NCBI RefSeq assembly: GCF_000403455.2
Contig: NZ_KE159715.1
Span: forward strand, 1 to 64,000
Direction of reading: 5' to 3'
DNA length: 64,000 nt
DNA from: Dorea sp. 5-2
GTDB lineage: Bacteria > Bacillota > Clostridia > Lachnospirales > Lachnospiraceae
Shown: piece by piece, positions 26,140-35,103 of the stretch
How positions within the stretch are numbered: position 1 is the stretch's first letter
Layout of the letters: the number at the start of each line of letters is the position of its first letter
The notes under the pieces: generated by a model
What the model was told of the DNA's origin: nothing
What the model saw: the letters and a program-made list of their open reading frames with translations, nothing else
The model's database searches: none
Program-made: the position numbers and the translations under genes

Positions 26140-28062
26140 ATGAGAGACGGATTCATTAAAGTGGCGGCGGCGACACCGAAGATCCGGGTTGCGGACGTTG
26201 CTTATAATACGGAAAATATTTGTCGTCTGATCGACGAGACGGCAGCGGCGGGAGCGAAGGTTATAGTATTCCCTGAATTATGTATCACCGGATATACCTG
26301 CGGGGATCTCTTTACCCAGGAGATCCTGCTCAGTGAGGCGAGGGAAGCGCTCCATAAGATCGCAGAGTATACCAGGGGCAAGGACGCACTGGTATTTGTG
26401 GGTGTTCCCCTGGCGGTGGAAGGGGAACTTTATAATGTGGCGGCGGCGCTGAACCAGGGGAAGATCCTGGGCTTGACGACGAAGACATTTCTGCCGAATT
26501 ACGGTGAGTTCTATGAGATGCGGCAGTTTCGCCAGGGACCAAAGACGGCAAGAGAGATCTGGTTTGGCAATGAGAAGGTTCCGTTCGGACCGCAGCTTTT
26601 GTTCGTATCGCCTGTGATGGAGCCGCTGGTTGTATCTGCGGAGATCTGTGAGGATGTATGGTCGCCGGTTCCGCCAAGTATCGCCGCGGCAAGGGAAGGA
26701 GCGACCTTGATCGTCAACTGTTCTGCAAGCGACGAGACGATAGGGAAGAGCGCTTACCGAAGGAGCCTCATCGAAGGGCAGTCGGCGCGTCTGATCTGCG
26801 GTTATATCTATGCGAATGCAGGAGAAGGAGAGTCTACGACGGATCTGGTATTCGGCGGGCATGATCTGATCGCCGAGAATGGTACGATATTGAAAGAAAG
26901 CGCCCGTTTTGCGAATGGCGCAGTCTATACAGAGATCGACCTGAAGCGTCTGCTCAGTGAACGGAGGAAGAATACGACGTTCCAGGCAGAGAAGGAACCG
27001 AAGCTTATGCGGATCCCTTTTGAGATACAGATGGAAGAGACAAAGCTTACGAGAATATTTTCGCCGAGGCCCTTTGTGCCGGATCAGGAGCAAGAGAGGG
27101 ACAGACGTTGTGAAGAGATTCTTGGTATCCAGGCGATGGGACTTAAGAAGCGTCTGGAGCACGCGCATGCGAAGAACGCGGTGGTCGGTATCTCCGGGGG
27201 CTTAGATTCGACACTTGCCCTGTTGGTGGCAGCGAAAGCTTTTGATATGCTTGGGCTTGACAGAGCCGGGATCACGGCGGTAACGATGCCTTGCTTCGGA
27301 ACGACGGACAGGACTTACCGGAATGCGTGCAAGATGTCAAAGAAGCTTGGGGCTTCGTTAAGAGAGATCCCCATCGGGGCGTCGGTTGCGCAGCATTTTA
27401 TGGATATTGGGCATGATATGGAAGACCATAGCGTGACGTATGAGAATGCCCAGGCGCGGGAGCGCACCCAGGTGCTGATGGATGTGGCGAATCAGAACGG
27501 CGGCATCGTGATTGGAACGGGCGATATGTCGGAGCTTGCCTTGGGATGGGCGACTTATAACGGAGACCATATGTCCATGTACGGGGTGAATGCCTCTGTC
27601 CCCAAGACACTGGTACGGCATCTGGTGCATTATTATGCGGATTCCTGCGCGGATGAGGAATTGAAAGAAGTGCTCTATGACGTGCTTGATACGCCTGTCA
27701 GCCCGGAACTGCTTCCGCCGAAGGACGGAGAGATCGCGCAGAAGACGGAGGATCTGGTAGGCCCTTATGAATTACATGATTTCTTCTTATATTATCTGCT
27801 GAGATTCGGATATGAGCCGGGGAAGATCTACCGGCTGGCAAGATATGCCCTGGGAGACGTGTATGAGGATGAGGTGATCTATCGGTGGCTTGAGACATTC
27901 TGCCGGAGATTCTTTTCCCAGCAGTTCAAGCGTTCCTGCCTGCCGGACGGCCCGAAGGTGGGAACGGTGGCGCTGTCTCCGAGAGGCGACTGGAGGATGC
28001 CGAGCGACGCATGTGCGGCAGGGTGGTTAAGAGATCTGAAGCGTGCGGCGGATCGGGTATAG
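26140..28062 (+). CDS. nadE: Glutamine-dependent NAD+ synthetase
   Basis: This 640-aa enzyme fuses an N-terminal nitrilase-type glutaminase with a C-terminal NAD synthetase. The Glu-Lys-Cys triad is E46 (FPELCITGY), K115 (TTKTFLPNYGEF) and C170 (SAEICEDVW). The synthetase P-loop VVGISGGLDSTLAL is near residue 350. It makes NAD+ from deamido-NAD+, ATP and glutamine, with ammonia passed between domains. The start follows GAAAGGGAAGAAGAAC. A strong terminator follows after 20 bp, ending the operon. Confidence 0.96.
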   Translation: MRDGFIKVAAATPKIRVADVAYNTENICRLIDETAAAGAKVIVFPELCITGYTCGDLFTQEILLSEAREALHKIAEYTRGKDALVFVGVPLAVEGELYNVAAALNQGKILGLTTKTFLPNYGEFYEMRQFRQGPKTAREIWFGNEKVPFGPQLLFVSPVMEPLVVSAEICEDVWSPVPPSIAAAREGATLIVNCSASDETIGKSAYRRSLIEGQSARLICGYIYANAGEGESTTDLVFGGHDLIAENGTILKESARFANGAVYTEIDLKRLLSERRKNTTFQAEKEPKLMRIPFEIQMEETKLTRIFSPRPFVPDQEQERDRRCEEILGIQAMGLKKRLEHAHAKNAVVGISGGLDSTLALLVAAKAFDMLGLDRAGITAVTMPCFGTTDRTYRNACKMSKKLGASLREIPIGASVAQHFMDIGHDMEDHSVTYENAQARERTQVLMDVANQNGGIVIGTGDMSELALGWATYNGDHMSMYGVNASVPKTLVRHLVHYYADSCADEELKEVLYDVLDTPVSPELLPPKDGEIAQKTEDLVGPYELHDFFLYYLLRFGYEPGKIYRLARYALGDVYEDEVIYRWLETFCRRFFSQQFKRSCLPDGPKVGTVALSPRGDWRMPSDACAAGWLRDLKRAADRV

Positions 28063-28083
28063 GATGGATGTGAAGGATGCTAA

Positions 28084-28125
28084 AAAACAGCCCTTCCGGA
28101 AGATGTTGTCCGGAGGGGCTGTTTT
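28084..28125 (+). terminator. Rho-independent terminator after nadE
   Basis: AAAACAGCCC...TCCGG pairs with CCGGA...GGGCTGTTTT, giving a long GC-rich stem flanked by A and T runs; it could also stop transcription from the right. Confidence 0.85.
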
Positions 28126-28130
28126 CAGTG

Positions 28131-28148
28131 GTGCGCCTGGCGGCGCAC
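28131..28148 (-). terminator. GC-rich hairpin after the S1-domain gene
   Basis: GTGCGCC and GGCGCAC form a 7-bp stem with a TGGC loop just past the stop of the minus-strand S1 gene. The nadE terminator next to it would also act on this strand. Confidence 0.5.
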
Positions 28149-28156
28149 GTTTCTCT

Positions 28157-28861
28157 TTAATTTAGTTTGATCCCTTTGAAGAGATCTCCAAGGCTTGTCC
28201 CGATGCTTTCGGACTTCGGAATGGAGACTTTTTCAACAGGCTCTTCGTGTACTTCTTCCAACGCTTTCATACTGAGACTGATCTTCCCGTCTTTGATGCC
28301 GATGATCTTCACCTTCACTTCTTCTCCTTCTTTCAGGACATCCTTCGGCGCTTTTACACGCTTCTGGCTGATCTGAGATACATGGACTAATCCGGAGAGG
28401 CCGTCTTCGAGACGAACGAACGCGCCGTAATTCTGGAGGCTTTCTACCGTACCGCTCATAACGCTTCCGATCTTGACGTTGGCGATCTTCTCTTCCATTG
28501 CTTTCTTTTCTTTTTCCTTGAGAATCTCACGGGCAGATAATACCAGACGGTTGTTTGCCTGGTCTACATCGATGACTTTTACTTCGATATCTTTCAACAG
28601 ATAAGTCTCCAGGTCTTCGATATAAGATAAGGATAACCGTGATGCCGGTATGAATCCGCGAAGACCTTCCACCATGGCAATGGCGCCTCCGTTTACGATA
28701 CCTTCTACCTTAACCGGAAGAACCGTACCTTTTTCCATATAAGATGTGACCAGATTCCATGGATTGGCGTCGTCAAAGTGTTCTTCAAGGTCTGCCATGG
28801 TAGTTTCTTCTGTGCTGGTAGTTTCCTCTGCCGTTGTTTCTTGTAATAATTCTTCGCTCAT
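28157..28861 (-). CDS. S1 RNA-binding domain protein (short ribosomal S1-like)
   Basis: This 234-aa protein carries two S1/OB-fold domains. The first (about 43-112) includes KVEGIVNGGAIAMVEGLRGFIPAS. The second (about 127-202) is canonical: GTVESLQNYGAFVRLEDGLSGLVHVSQIS and GIKDGKISLSMKA. An acidic T/E-rich N-terminus precedes them. It is a cytoplasmic RNA-binding protein. The length is much shorter than six-domain E. coli S1, and a role in translation or RNA turnover is inferred. A promoter (28913-28942) and a Shine-Dalgarno AGAAGGGAAAATACT support the start. Confidence 0.88.
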   Translation of the reverse strand: MSEELLQETTAEETTSTEETTMADLEEHFDDANPWNLVTSYMEKGTVLPVKVEGIVNGGAIAMVEGLRGFIPASRLSLSYIEDLETYLLKDIEVKVIDVDQANNRLVLSAREILKEKEKKAMEEKIANVKIGSVMSGTVESLQNYGAFVRLEDGLSGLVHVSQISQKRVKAPKDVLKEGEEVKVKIIGIKDGKISLSMKALEEVHEEPVEKVSIPKSESIGTSLGDLFKGIKLN

Positions 28862-28912
28862 AGTATTTTCCCTTCTTTAGTCGAGACTCGTATGTTATTA
28901 CATACTGCTCTT

Positions 28913-28942
28913 AGTATAACATAAAACATAGTGAATGTTCAA
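28913..28942 (-). promoter_or_regulatory. Promoter of the S1-domain gene
   Basis: Minus strand: TTGAAC, 18-bp spacer, TATACT. A short inverted repeat GTATGT-TATT-ACATAC (28890-28905) lies in the leader. Confidence 0.6.
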
Positions 28943-29079
28943 AGAAAAAATATATTTCCGTACATTTTGTGGTTGACGAAAGTCAAAAAAAATGGCACTC
29001 TTACTATATGGGTGGAAAAGCAGTACAGTAATACTGATATGATACCGGAAAACAGAAAAGAATATAGGATGTGAGTATT

Positions 29080-30726
29080 ATGGGAAAGAAGACAGAGAAG
29101 ATCTACGTGGTGGGACATAAGAATCCGGATACGGATTCCATCTGTTCCGCGATCGCGTATGCGAATCTTAAGAAGGAAGTGACGGGGGAGGAATATGTTG
29201 CCAGGAGAGCCGGACAGATCAATGAAGAGACACATTATGTATTGAAGCGGTTCAAGGTGACGCCGCCGACCTTGCTTGCGAATGTAAAGCTGCAGGTAAA
29301 GGATATGGATATACATAAGATCGAAGGTGTGGAGCCGAATGTGTCGATCAAGGAAACATGGGAGAAGATGAAAGAGCAGAATGTAAAGACCCTGCCGATC
29401 CTTAAGGATGAAGAACTGGTAGGAGTCATATCTACAGGGGATATCGCGACTTCCCATATGGACGTCTATGACAATTGCATTCTCTCCAGTGCAAAGACGC
29501 AGTATAAGAACATCGTGAAGACATTAAGCGGTAAGCTGATCTGCGGGAATGAACATGGGTATTTTACCAGAGGGAAAGTAACGATCGGAGCCTCCAGTCC
29601 GGAGATGATGGAAGAATTCATTGAGAAGGACGATCTGGTCATCCTGGGAAACCGTTATGAGTCTCAGGCTTGCGCGGTAGATATCGATGCAAGCTGTCTT
29701 GTGGTATGCCAGACGGATGAGATATCAAAGCGTCTGATCAAGAGAGCCGAGGAACAGAGTATTGTGATCATCAGTACGCCTCATGATACATTTACGGCGG
29801 CGAGGCTCATCAATCAGAGTATTCCGGTGAAGCATTTCATGACGAAGGCGCCGCTGTCTACGTTCCATATGACAGATTATGTGGATGATATTAAGGAAGT
29901 TATGGCGAAGAAGAGATTCCGGGATTTCCCGATTCTTGACAGGCACGGAAGATTCAAGGGGCTGATCTCCAGGCGGCGTTTCCTGGATGTCAGCAAGAAG
30001 AGAGTGATCCTGGTGGATCACAATGAGAAGTCTCAGGCGGTAGACGGGATTGAAGAGGCTGAGATCGTGGAGATCATCGATCATCACAGGCTGGGCAATA
30101 TTGAGACGATGGGGCCTGTATTTTTCCGCAACCAGCCGGTAGGGTGTACGGCTACGATCGTCTATCAGATGTATCTGGAAGCGGACGTGAAGATCACGCC
30201 GACGATCGCCGGATTGTTATGCTGTGCGATCATCTCAGACACGCTGCTGTTCCGGTCGCCGACATGCACCCAGGTGGATGAGAAGGCTGCGAAGAAGCTG
30301 GCGAAGATCGCGGAGATCGACTTAGAGCAGATGGCGGGAGAGATGTTCCGGGCAGGAAGCAGCCTTGCGGGAAAGAGTGCGGAGGAGATCTGTTTCCAGG
30401 ATTTCAAGCAATTCGTAGTCAACGATATCGTATTCGGCGTCGGGCAGATCAATTCGATGAACAAGGACGAGCTGAAAGAGATCAAGGAGATCGTAGAGCC
30501 GCATCTGCCGGAAGTATTGGAGAAGAACCATCTTCAGATGATTTATTTCATGCTGACGGATATTCTGGATGAGTCGACGGAGCTGCTCTGCATCGGCAAT
30601 AATGCCAAGGAATATATCGTGGACGCCTTCGACATGAATGAGGTGCCGGATCAGGTTCTGCTGAAAGGGGTCGTATCCAGGAAGAAGCAGCTGATCCCGA
30701 CACTGGTCAGCACGCTGCAGCAGTAA
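29080..30726 (+). CDS. Manganese-dependent inorganic pyrophosphatase with CBS and DRTGG domains
   Basis: This 548-aa family II PPase hydrolyses pyrophosphate to phosphate. The DHH metal residues are visible: GHKNPDTDSICSAI (H13, D17, D19) and the later IDHHRLGN. Between the DHH part and the rest lie two CBS domains (about 70-125 and 250-305) flanking a DRTGG domain, the regulated subclass in which adenine nucleotides inhibit or activate. The C-terminal DHHA2 part has a SRKKQLIP substrate motif. ATG 29080 is preferred over GTG 29071. It is followed 14 bp later by a flavin reductase gene. Confidence 0.93.
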   Translation: MGKKTEKIYVVGHKNPDTDSICSAIAYANLKKEVTGEEYVARRAGQINEETHYVLKRFKVTPPTLLANVKLQVKDMDIHKIEGVEPNVSIKETWEKMKEQNVKTLPILKDEELVGVISTGDIATSHMDVYDNCILSSAKTQYKNIVKTLSGKLICGNEHGYFTRGKVTIGASSPEMMEEFIEKDDLVILGNRYESQACAVDIDASCLVVCQTDEISKRLIKRAEEQSIVIISTPHDTFTAARLINQSIPVKHFMTKAPLSTFHMTDYVDDIKEVMAKKRFRDFPILDRHGRFKGLISRRRFLDVSKKRVILVDHNEKSQAVDGIEEAEIVEIIDHHRLGNIETMGPVFFRNQPVGCTATIVYQMYLEADVKITPTIAGLLCCAIISDTLLFRSPTCTQVDEKAAKKLAKIAEIDLEQMAGEMFRAGSSLAGKSAEEICFQDFKQFVVNDIVFGVGQINSMNKDELKEIKEIVEPHLPEVLEKNHLQMIYFMLTDILDESTELLCIGNNAKEYIVDAFDMNEVPDQVLLKGVVSRKKQLIPTLVSTLQQ

Positions 30727-30740
30727 GGGAGGGGCAGAAG

Positions 30741-31328
30741 ATGAGATCGACAAAGGGAAGACAGGTATGGCGCCCGGGAAATATGCTGTATCCGCTCCCG
30801 GCGGTAATGGTAAGCGCCGCCGATCTGCAAGGGGAAGCGAATATCCTTACGGTGGCATGGACCGGGACTGTCTGTTCAGATCCCGCCATGCTCTATATCT
30901 CCGTAAGGCCGGAGCGGTATTCTTATCATATGTTGAAAGAGACGGGGGAATTCGTGGTCAACCTGACGACAGAGAAGCTGGCGTACGCGGCAGACTGGTG
31001 CGGCGTGAGATCAGGCAGGGATGTGGATAAGTGGAAAGAACTGAATCTGACCAAAGGGAAGGCGGAAAAGCTTGATCATGCGCCTGTTATCCTGGAGAGC
31101 CCTGTGAATATCGAGTGCCGGGTGACAGAGGTCAAGGAGCTTGGCACGCACCATATGTTCCTCGCGGAAGTAATGGCGGTTCAGGTGGACGAGAGATATA
31201 TGAAGAAAAGCGGGAAGTTCGAACTCAATTCGGCGGGGCTTCTTGCTTATTCCCACGGAGAGTACAGAAGCCTTGGAGACAGGATCGGAAGATTCGGGTG
31301 GAGTGTGAAGAAGAGAATGCCTTCTTAG
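30741..31328 (+). CDS. Flavin reductase family protein (FMN-binding split barrel)
   Basis: This 195-aa protein has the split-barrel flavin reductase fold. ANILTVAWTGTVCSDPAMLYISVRPERYSYHMLKETGEFVVNL is typical, with the FMN phosphate region TVAW-x-G and the R-x-S/Y motif. Members reduce FMN with NAD(P)H or act as flavoredoxins. It follows the pyrophosphatase by 14 bp with GGGAGGGGCAGAAG as binding site, so they are probably co-transcribed. The electron partner is unknown. Confidence 0.88.
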   Translation: MRSTKGRQVWRPGNMLYPLPAVMVSAADLQGEANILTVAWTGTVCSDPAMLYISVRPERYSYHMLKETGEFVVNLTTEKLAYAADWCGVRSGRDVDKWKELNLTKGKAEKLDHAPVILESPVNIECRVTEVKELGTHHMFLAEVMAVQVDERYMKKSGKFELNSAGLLAYSHGEYRSLGDRIGRFGWSVKKRMPS

Positions 31329-31452
31329 AGCGAGTCATTCCGGCATGCTTGAATTTATATTAGGATGTATCCACATATGAGAATGTGTGAATACATATAT
31401 TGTTATGGTTCCACAAATCAGTGGAAGGAATTATAGATTCGAGGTGGCGGTA

Positions 31453-32199
31453 ATGATGAAAAAGAAGGAAATTCATGTGATAGGTGTGTTGTGCGGTATG
31501 TTCTTTGCGGTCTGTCTGTTGAATCTGTTCGGAATATCACTGGGATTTGAGACGGATGAGACGGCGAGAAATGCGGGGGAGACGACGACTGTAAAAGATG
31601 TGGGAGACGCCCTGGCATGCGTCAATTCTTCTATAGAAAAAGAGGCGCCTAAGATCGCGCTTACCTTCGACGACGGGCCGAGCAGCCAATGTACGGGCAG
31701 ATTACTGGACGGACTTCGCAAGCGCGGGGTCAGGGCGACCTTCTTCCTGATCGGGAAGAATGCCAAGGCAAATCCGGATCTGGTGAAACGTCTGGACGAA
31801 GAGGGACATCTGATCGGGAATCACACCTATAATCATGTGGAGATCACGAGACTGTCGGATGAAGAAGCCAAAAGGGAGCTTATGGATACGGACGATGTGA
31901 TCTGTTCGATTACGGGAAAGCATGTGGAGTATATGCGTCCTCCCTTTGGCGTATGGCAGGATGAGTTAGAAAAAGAGCTGGATGTTATGCCTGTGCTCTG
32001 GAGTATTGATCCCCTGGACTGGACAACGAAGAATGTGAGTGAGATCGTGAATAAGGTGGTAACAGAAGCAGGGGAAAATGATATCATCCTTTTGCATGAC
32101 TGTTATGATTCCAGTGTGGATGCGGCGCTGCGGATTGTCGATATCCTGAAAAAGCGGGGATTTGAATTCGTGACGGCAGATGAACTGATCATGGATTAG
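31453..32199 (+). CDS. Membrane-anchored polysaccharide deacetylase
   Basis: This 248-aa protein starts MMKKKEIHVIG after GAGGTGGCGGTA; upstream in-frame codons lack a site. A single N-terminal hydrophobic segment (about 7-27) anchors or exports it. The NodB domain has all five motifs: LTFDDGPSS (metal Asp), HTYNHVEI (H-x3-H), RPPFGVW, LWSIDPLDW and ILLHD. It would remove acetyl groups from peptidoglycan or other surface glycans outside the cell. It precedes tcdA by 20 bp. Confidence 0.93.
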   Translation: MMKKKEIHVIGVLCGMFFAVCLLNLFGISLGFETDETARNAGETTTVKDVGDALACVNSSIEKEAPKIALTFDDGPSSQCTGRLLDGLRKRGVRATFFLIGKNAKANPDLVKRLDEEGHLIGNHTYNHVEITRLSDEEAKRELMDTDDVICSITGKHVEYMRPPFGVWQDELEKELDVMPVLWSIDPLDWTTKNVSEIVNKVVTEAGENDIILLHDCYDSSVDAALRIVDILKKRGFEFVTADELIMD

Positions 32200-32219
32200 A
32201 GATTGAAAGGAAGGAATAT

Positions 32220-32918
32220 ATGGCAGAAGAATTCGCAAGAACGGAACTGCTGATCAAAGAAGAGGGCATTCGCCGCCTGAAGGAAGCTTCCGTTATGGTG
32301 CTTGGAGTTGGCGGCGTGGGCTCGCATTGTATCGAAGCACTGGCAAGAAGCGGCGTGGGGAGATTGATCCTGGTGGACAGTGATAAAGTATCGGTTACAA
32401 ATATAAATCGGCAGTCCATCGCGCTGCATAGTACGGTGGGGCGGTATAAGACGAGGGTCATGAAGGAAAAGATCGCCGATATCAGCCCGGAGACAGAGGT
32501 GATCACCCATGAACTCTTCGTGCTGCCGGAGAATATAGAGACGATCTTCAAAGAGGAGCCGGATCATATCGTCGACGCGATCGATACGGTTACGGCGAAG
32601 CTTGCCGTAGCCGAGAAGGCGGCGGCATGCGGGATTCCCCTGATCAGCAGCATGGGAACCGGCAATAAGCTGCATCCGGAGCTCTTTGAGATCGCTGATA
32701 TCAGTGAGACGAGCGTATGTCCGCTGTGCAGAGTGATGAGAAAGGAGCTGCGGGCGAGAGGGATCGAACATCTGAAGGTGTTGTATTCAAAGGAGAAACC
32801 GATCCGTGTATCCGGCGGCGTGGATGGAGCCGGCAGAGCGCCGGGAAGTATTTCATTCGTTCCGCCTGTCGCCGGGCTTCTGATCGCCGGAGAAGTGATC
32901 CGCAAGATCATAGCCTGA
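32220..32918 (+). CDS. tcdA: tRNA threonylcarbamoyladenosine dehydratase (E1-like)
   Basis: This 232-aa protein has an E1/ThiF Rossmann fold: VLGVGGVGSHCIEALARSGVG (27-47), VDSD (52-55) and NINRQS (61-66). TcdA (CsdL/YgdL) cyclises the t6A base at position 37 of ANN-decoding tRNAs using ATP. C-terminal CPLCRVMRKELRARGI contributes the C-x2-C seen in family members. ThiF/MoeB relatives are the alternative, but no thiS/moaD neighbour exists and the VSGGVDGAGRAPGSISFVPP segment fits TcdA. Confidence 0.92.
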   Translation: MAEEFARTELLIKEEGIRRLKEASVMVLGVGGVGSHCIEALARSGVGRLILVDSDKVSVTNINRQSIALHSTVGRYKTRVMKEKIADISPETEVITHELFVLPENIETIFKEEPDHIVDAIDTVTAKLAVAEKAAACGIPLISSMGTGNKLHPELFEIADISETSVCPLCRVMRKELRARGIEHLKVLYSKEKPIRVSGGVDGAGRAPGSISFVPPVAGLLIAGEVIRKIIA

Positions 32919-33033
32919 TCCCGGATAGTGTGCCGGCCGTATTATATTCTGCGAAGTTTCGCCGGATATAATAGGGTCAGAGACGCCGGAAGGGGAAGAG
33001 TTTGAAAAGAAGGGTGTTAAGAGGTGGATATAA

Positions 33034-34350
33034 ATGGATCTATTTGAATATGCAAGAGAGAAGAATATGAAAGATGAGGCGCCGCTGGCGTCGAGGCTTA
33101 GGCCTGCCGCGCTGGACGAGGTGGTGGGGCAGAAGCACATCATCGGGAAGGATAAGCTCCTTTACCGTGCGATCAAGGCGGACAAGCTGAGTTCGATCAT
33201 CTTCTACGGTCCGCCGGGGACCGGGAAGACGACTCTTGCGAAGGTGATCGCCAACACCACCAGCGCGGAATTTACGCAGATCAACGCCACGGTGGCGGGA
33301 AAGAAGGATATGGAGGCGGTGGTACAACAGGCGAAAGAAACCCTGGGCATGTATCAGAAGAAGACGATTCTTTTTGTGGATGAGATCCACAGGTTTAATA
33401 AAGGGCAGCAGGATTATCTGCTTCCGTTCGTGGAAGACGGGACGATCATCCTGATCGGAGCGACAACGGAAAATCCGTATTTCGAGGTAAACGGAGCGTT
33501 GATCTCGCGTTCCAGTATCTTTGAACTCCACCCATTGGATAAAGAGGATATCAAGACGGTGCTTCGCCGTGCGGTCTACGATACGGAGAAGGGAATGGGC
33601 AGCTATGGCGCCGTGATCGATGAGGACGCCCTTGAATTCCTGGCGGATCTCTCGGGAGGGGATGCCAGGAATGCGCTGAATGCCGTAGAACTGGGAGTCC
33701 TGACGACGGACCGCAGCGAGGACGGGAAGATACATATCACGTTAGAAGTGGCTTCGCAGTGTATCCAGAAGAGGGTGGTGCGGTATGACAAGACAGGGGA
33801 TAACCATTATGACACGATCTCTGCATTTATCAAGAGTATGAGAGGATCCGATCCGGATGCGGCAGTCTATTATCTCGCGAAGATGCTGTATGCGGGAGAA
33901 GATATCAAGTTTATCGCAAGAAGGATCATGATCTGTGCTTCGGAGGATGTGGGAAATGCGGATCCTATGGCGCTGACGGTTGCGGTGTCCGCGGCGCAGG
34001 CGGCAGAACGGATCGGGATGCCGGAAGCGCAGATCATCCTGTCCCAGGCGGTGCTGTATGTGGCGTCTGCTCCGAAGAGCAATTCCGCATGCAACGCTGT
34101 CTTCCGCGCGATGGAGAGTGTGAAGGATCATAAGACTACTGTGCCGGCTCATCTGCAGGATGCGCACTACAAAGGATCGCAGAAACTCGGGCATGGAGTC
34201 GGGTATAAATATGCGCATGATTATCCGAAGCATTATGTAAAACAGCAGTATCTGCCGGATGAGATCTGCGGCATGCGGTTCTATGAGCCGGGAGAGAACG
34301 GATATGAGAAAGAGATCAGGGCGTGGATGGAATATATCCGGAAGGATTGA
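33034..34350 (+). CDS. rarA: Replication-associated recombination protein A (AAA+ ATPase)
   Basis: This 438-aa MgsA/RarA protein acts at stalled replication forks. Conserved marks are the N-terminal PLASRLRPAALDEVVGQKHI, Walker A FYGPPGTGKTT (57-67), Walker B FVDEIHRFNKGQQD, sensor 1 IGATTENPYFEVN and the C-terminal tetramerisation part ending with the DYPKHYVKQQYLPDE motif. It belongs to the clamp-loader-like AAA+ group. The binding site AAGAGGTGGATATAA precedes the start. It stands alone. Confidence 0.96.
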   Translation: MDLFEYAREKNMKDEAPLASRLRPAALDEVVGQKHIIGKDKLLYRAIKADKLSSIIFYGPPGTGKTTLAKVIANTTSAEFTQINATVAGKKDMEAVVQQAKETLGMYQKKTILFVDEIHRFNKGQQDYLLPFVEDGTIILIGATTENPYFEVNGALISRSSIFELHPLDKEDIKTVLRRAVYDTEKGMGSYGAVIDEDALEFLADLSGGDARNALNAVELGVLTTDRSEDGKIHITLEVASQCIQKRVVRYDKTGDNHYDTISAFIKSMRGSDPDAAVYYLAKMLYAGEDIKFIARRIMICASEDVGNADPMALTVAVSAAQAAERIGMPEAQIILSQAVLYVASAPKSNSACNAVFRAMESVKDHKTTVPAHLQDAHYKGSQKLGHGVGYKYAHDYPKHYVKQQYLPDEICGMRFYEPGENGYEKEIRAWMEYIRKD

Positions 34351-34363
34351 GAGCCGTAACCTC

Positions 34364-34392
34364 TGGACATTTGCCTGCCGGGATAGTATAAT
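34364..34392 (+). promoter_or_regulatory. Promoter of the 97-aa orphan gene
   Basis: TGGACA (34364-34369), 17-bp spacer, perfect TATAAT (34387-34392), 93 bp before the ATG. Confidence 0.65.
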
Positions 34393-34484
34393 CTGGATAT
34401 AGAAGAATGTACGCCGAAGGTTTTCATAAGGACAGATGCGGCGAAAGCCCGAGTGCGTATCAGACACATAGGAGGGAATATAAA

Positions 34485-34778
34485 ATGAAAGTGTATGATT
34501 CAGTCAAGAAAGAAGAGGTAGAAGTTGACGGTACGAAAGGCCTGATCGATATCATGAGAGACGGCAGACAGGTAGACTTGTACCTGAAAGAAAAGAAAAC
34601 AGATGCGGACGGCTATATGAGCTGGGATGTAGAGCACTGGTCAAGCATTGATGTGAAGAGATTTATCCGCTGCTATTCTCTGGAAGGAAGAGTATTAGGG
34701 GAATCTACCGGACATAATATCTATGATCTGGAGAATGAGTTCAAACCGGAAGAAGCGGCGAAGATCGAACTCAGTTAA
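34485..34778 (+). CDS. Small conserved-looking hypothetical protein, 97 aa
   Basis: The ATG at 34485 follows a strong AGGAGGGAATATAAA site; a frame extension to 34407 has none. The protein is soluble and acidic and begins MKVYDSVKKEEVEVDG. It includes YMSWDVEHWSSIDVKRFIR and no signal or membrane segment. No family was recognised. It has its own promoter and a strong terminator (34817-34860), so it is an independent, probably well-expressed transcription unit directly before the hrcA operon. Confidence 0.7.
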   Translation: MKVYDSVKKEEVEVDGTKGLIDIMRDGRQVDLYLKEKKTDADGYMSWDVEHWSSIDVKRFIRCYSLEGRVLGESTGHNIYDLENEFKPEEAAKIELS

Positions 34779-34816
34779 TGGAATGATGTGCGCGGCTGCA
34801 GAATACGGCGTTTACA

Positions 34817-34860
34817 CAAGGTATGGGATATCTCCTGAGACGGGGATATCCCATACCTTG
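34817..34860 (+). terminator. Long perfect hairpin after the 97-aa orphan gene
   Basis: CAAGGTATGGGATATC pairs exactly with GATATCCCATACCTTG across a 12-nt loop, followed by TTT. It separates the orphan gene from the heat-shock operon. Confidence 0.7.
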
Positions 34861-35005
34861 TTTCAGAGGGAAAACGGTCCTATGAGGCAAAAACGCTGTG
34901 CAGAGACCGCGCTTAAGCGGCGAAGCGCCAGGAAGAAATTCAAGCGGCGGAAAAACGGGCGGCTGAAAGCAATGGAATTAACTTCTAAAAAAAATATAAA
35001 GAGTG

Positions 35006-35034
35006 TTGACAAAAGAAAAGCGTAGTGATACATT
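35006..35034 (+). promoter_or_regulatory. Sigma-A promoter of the hrcA operon
   Basis: TTGACA (35006-35011), 17-bp spacer, TACATT (35029-35034), directly before the CIRCE operator. Confidence 0.8.
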
Positions 35035-35048
35035 AGTAAACGAAGATA

Positions 35049-35075
35049 TTAGCACTCAAAAATATAGAGTGCTAA
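35049..35075. promoter_or_regulatory. CIRCE operator (HrcA binding site)
   Basis: TTAGCACTC, nine bases, GAGTGCTAA: a perfect match to the CIRCE consensus. It lies just after the promoter start site, so HrcA represses its own operon. Confidence 0.97.
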
Positions 35076-35103
35076 CAGAACGATCCGAAAGGAGGGGGGA
35101 CGG

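Noticed and set aside
34407..34484. Upstream extension of the 97-aa gene
   Set aside because: The AGGAGGG site fits only the ATG at 34485, and the extension would begin almost at the predicted transcription start.
34723..35025. 100-codon frame reading through the terminator before hrcA
   Set aside because: It overlaps the end of the 97-aa gene, crosses the hairpin terminator and the hrcA promoter, and is an Arg/Lys-rich non-protein-like sequence.
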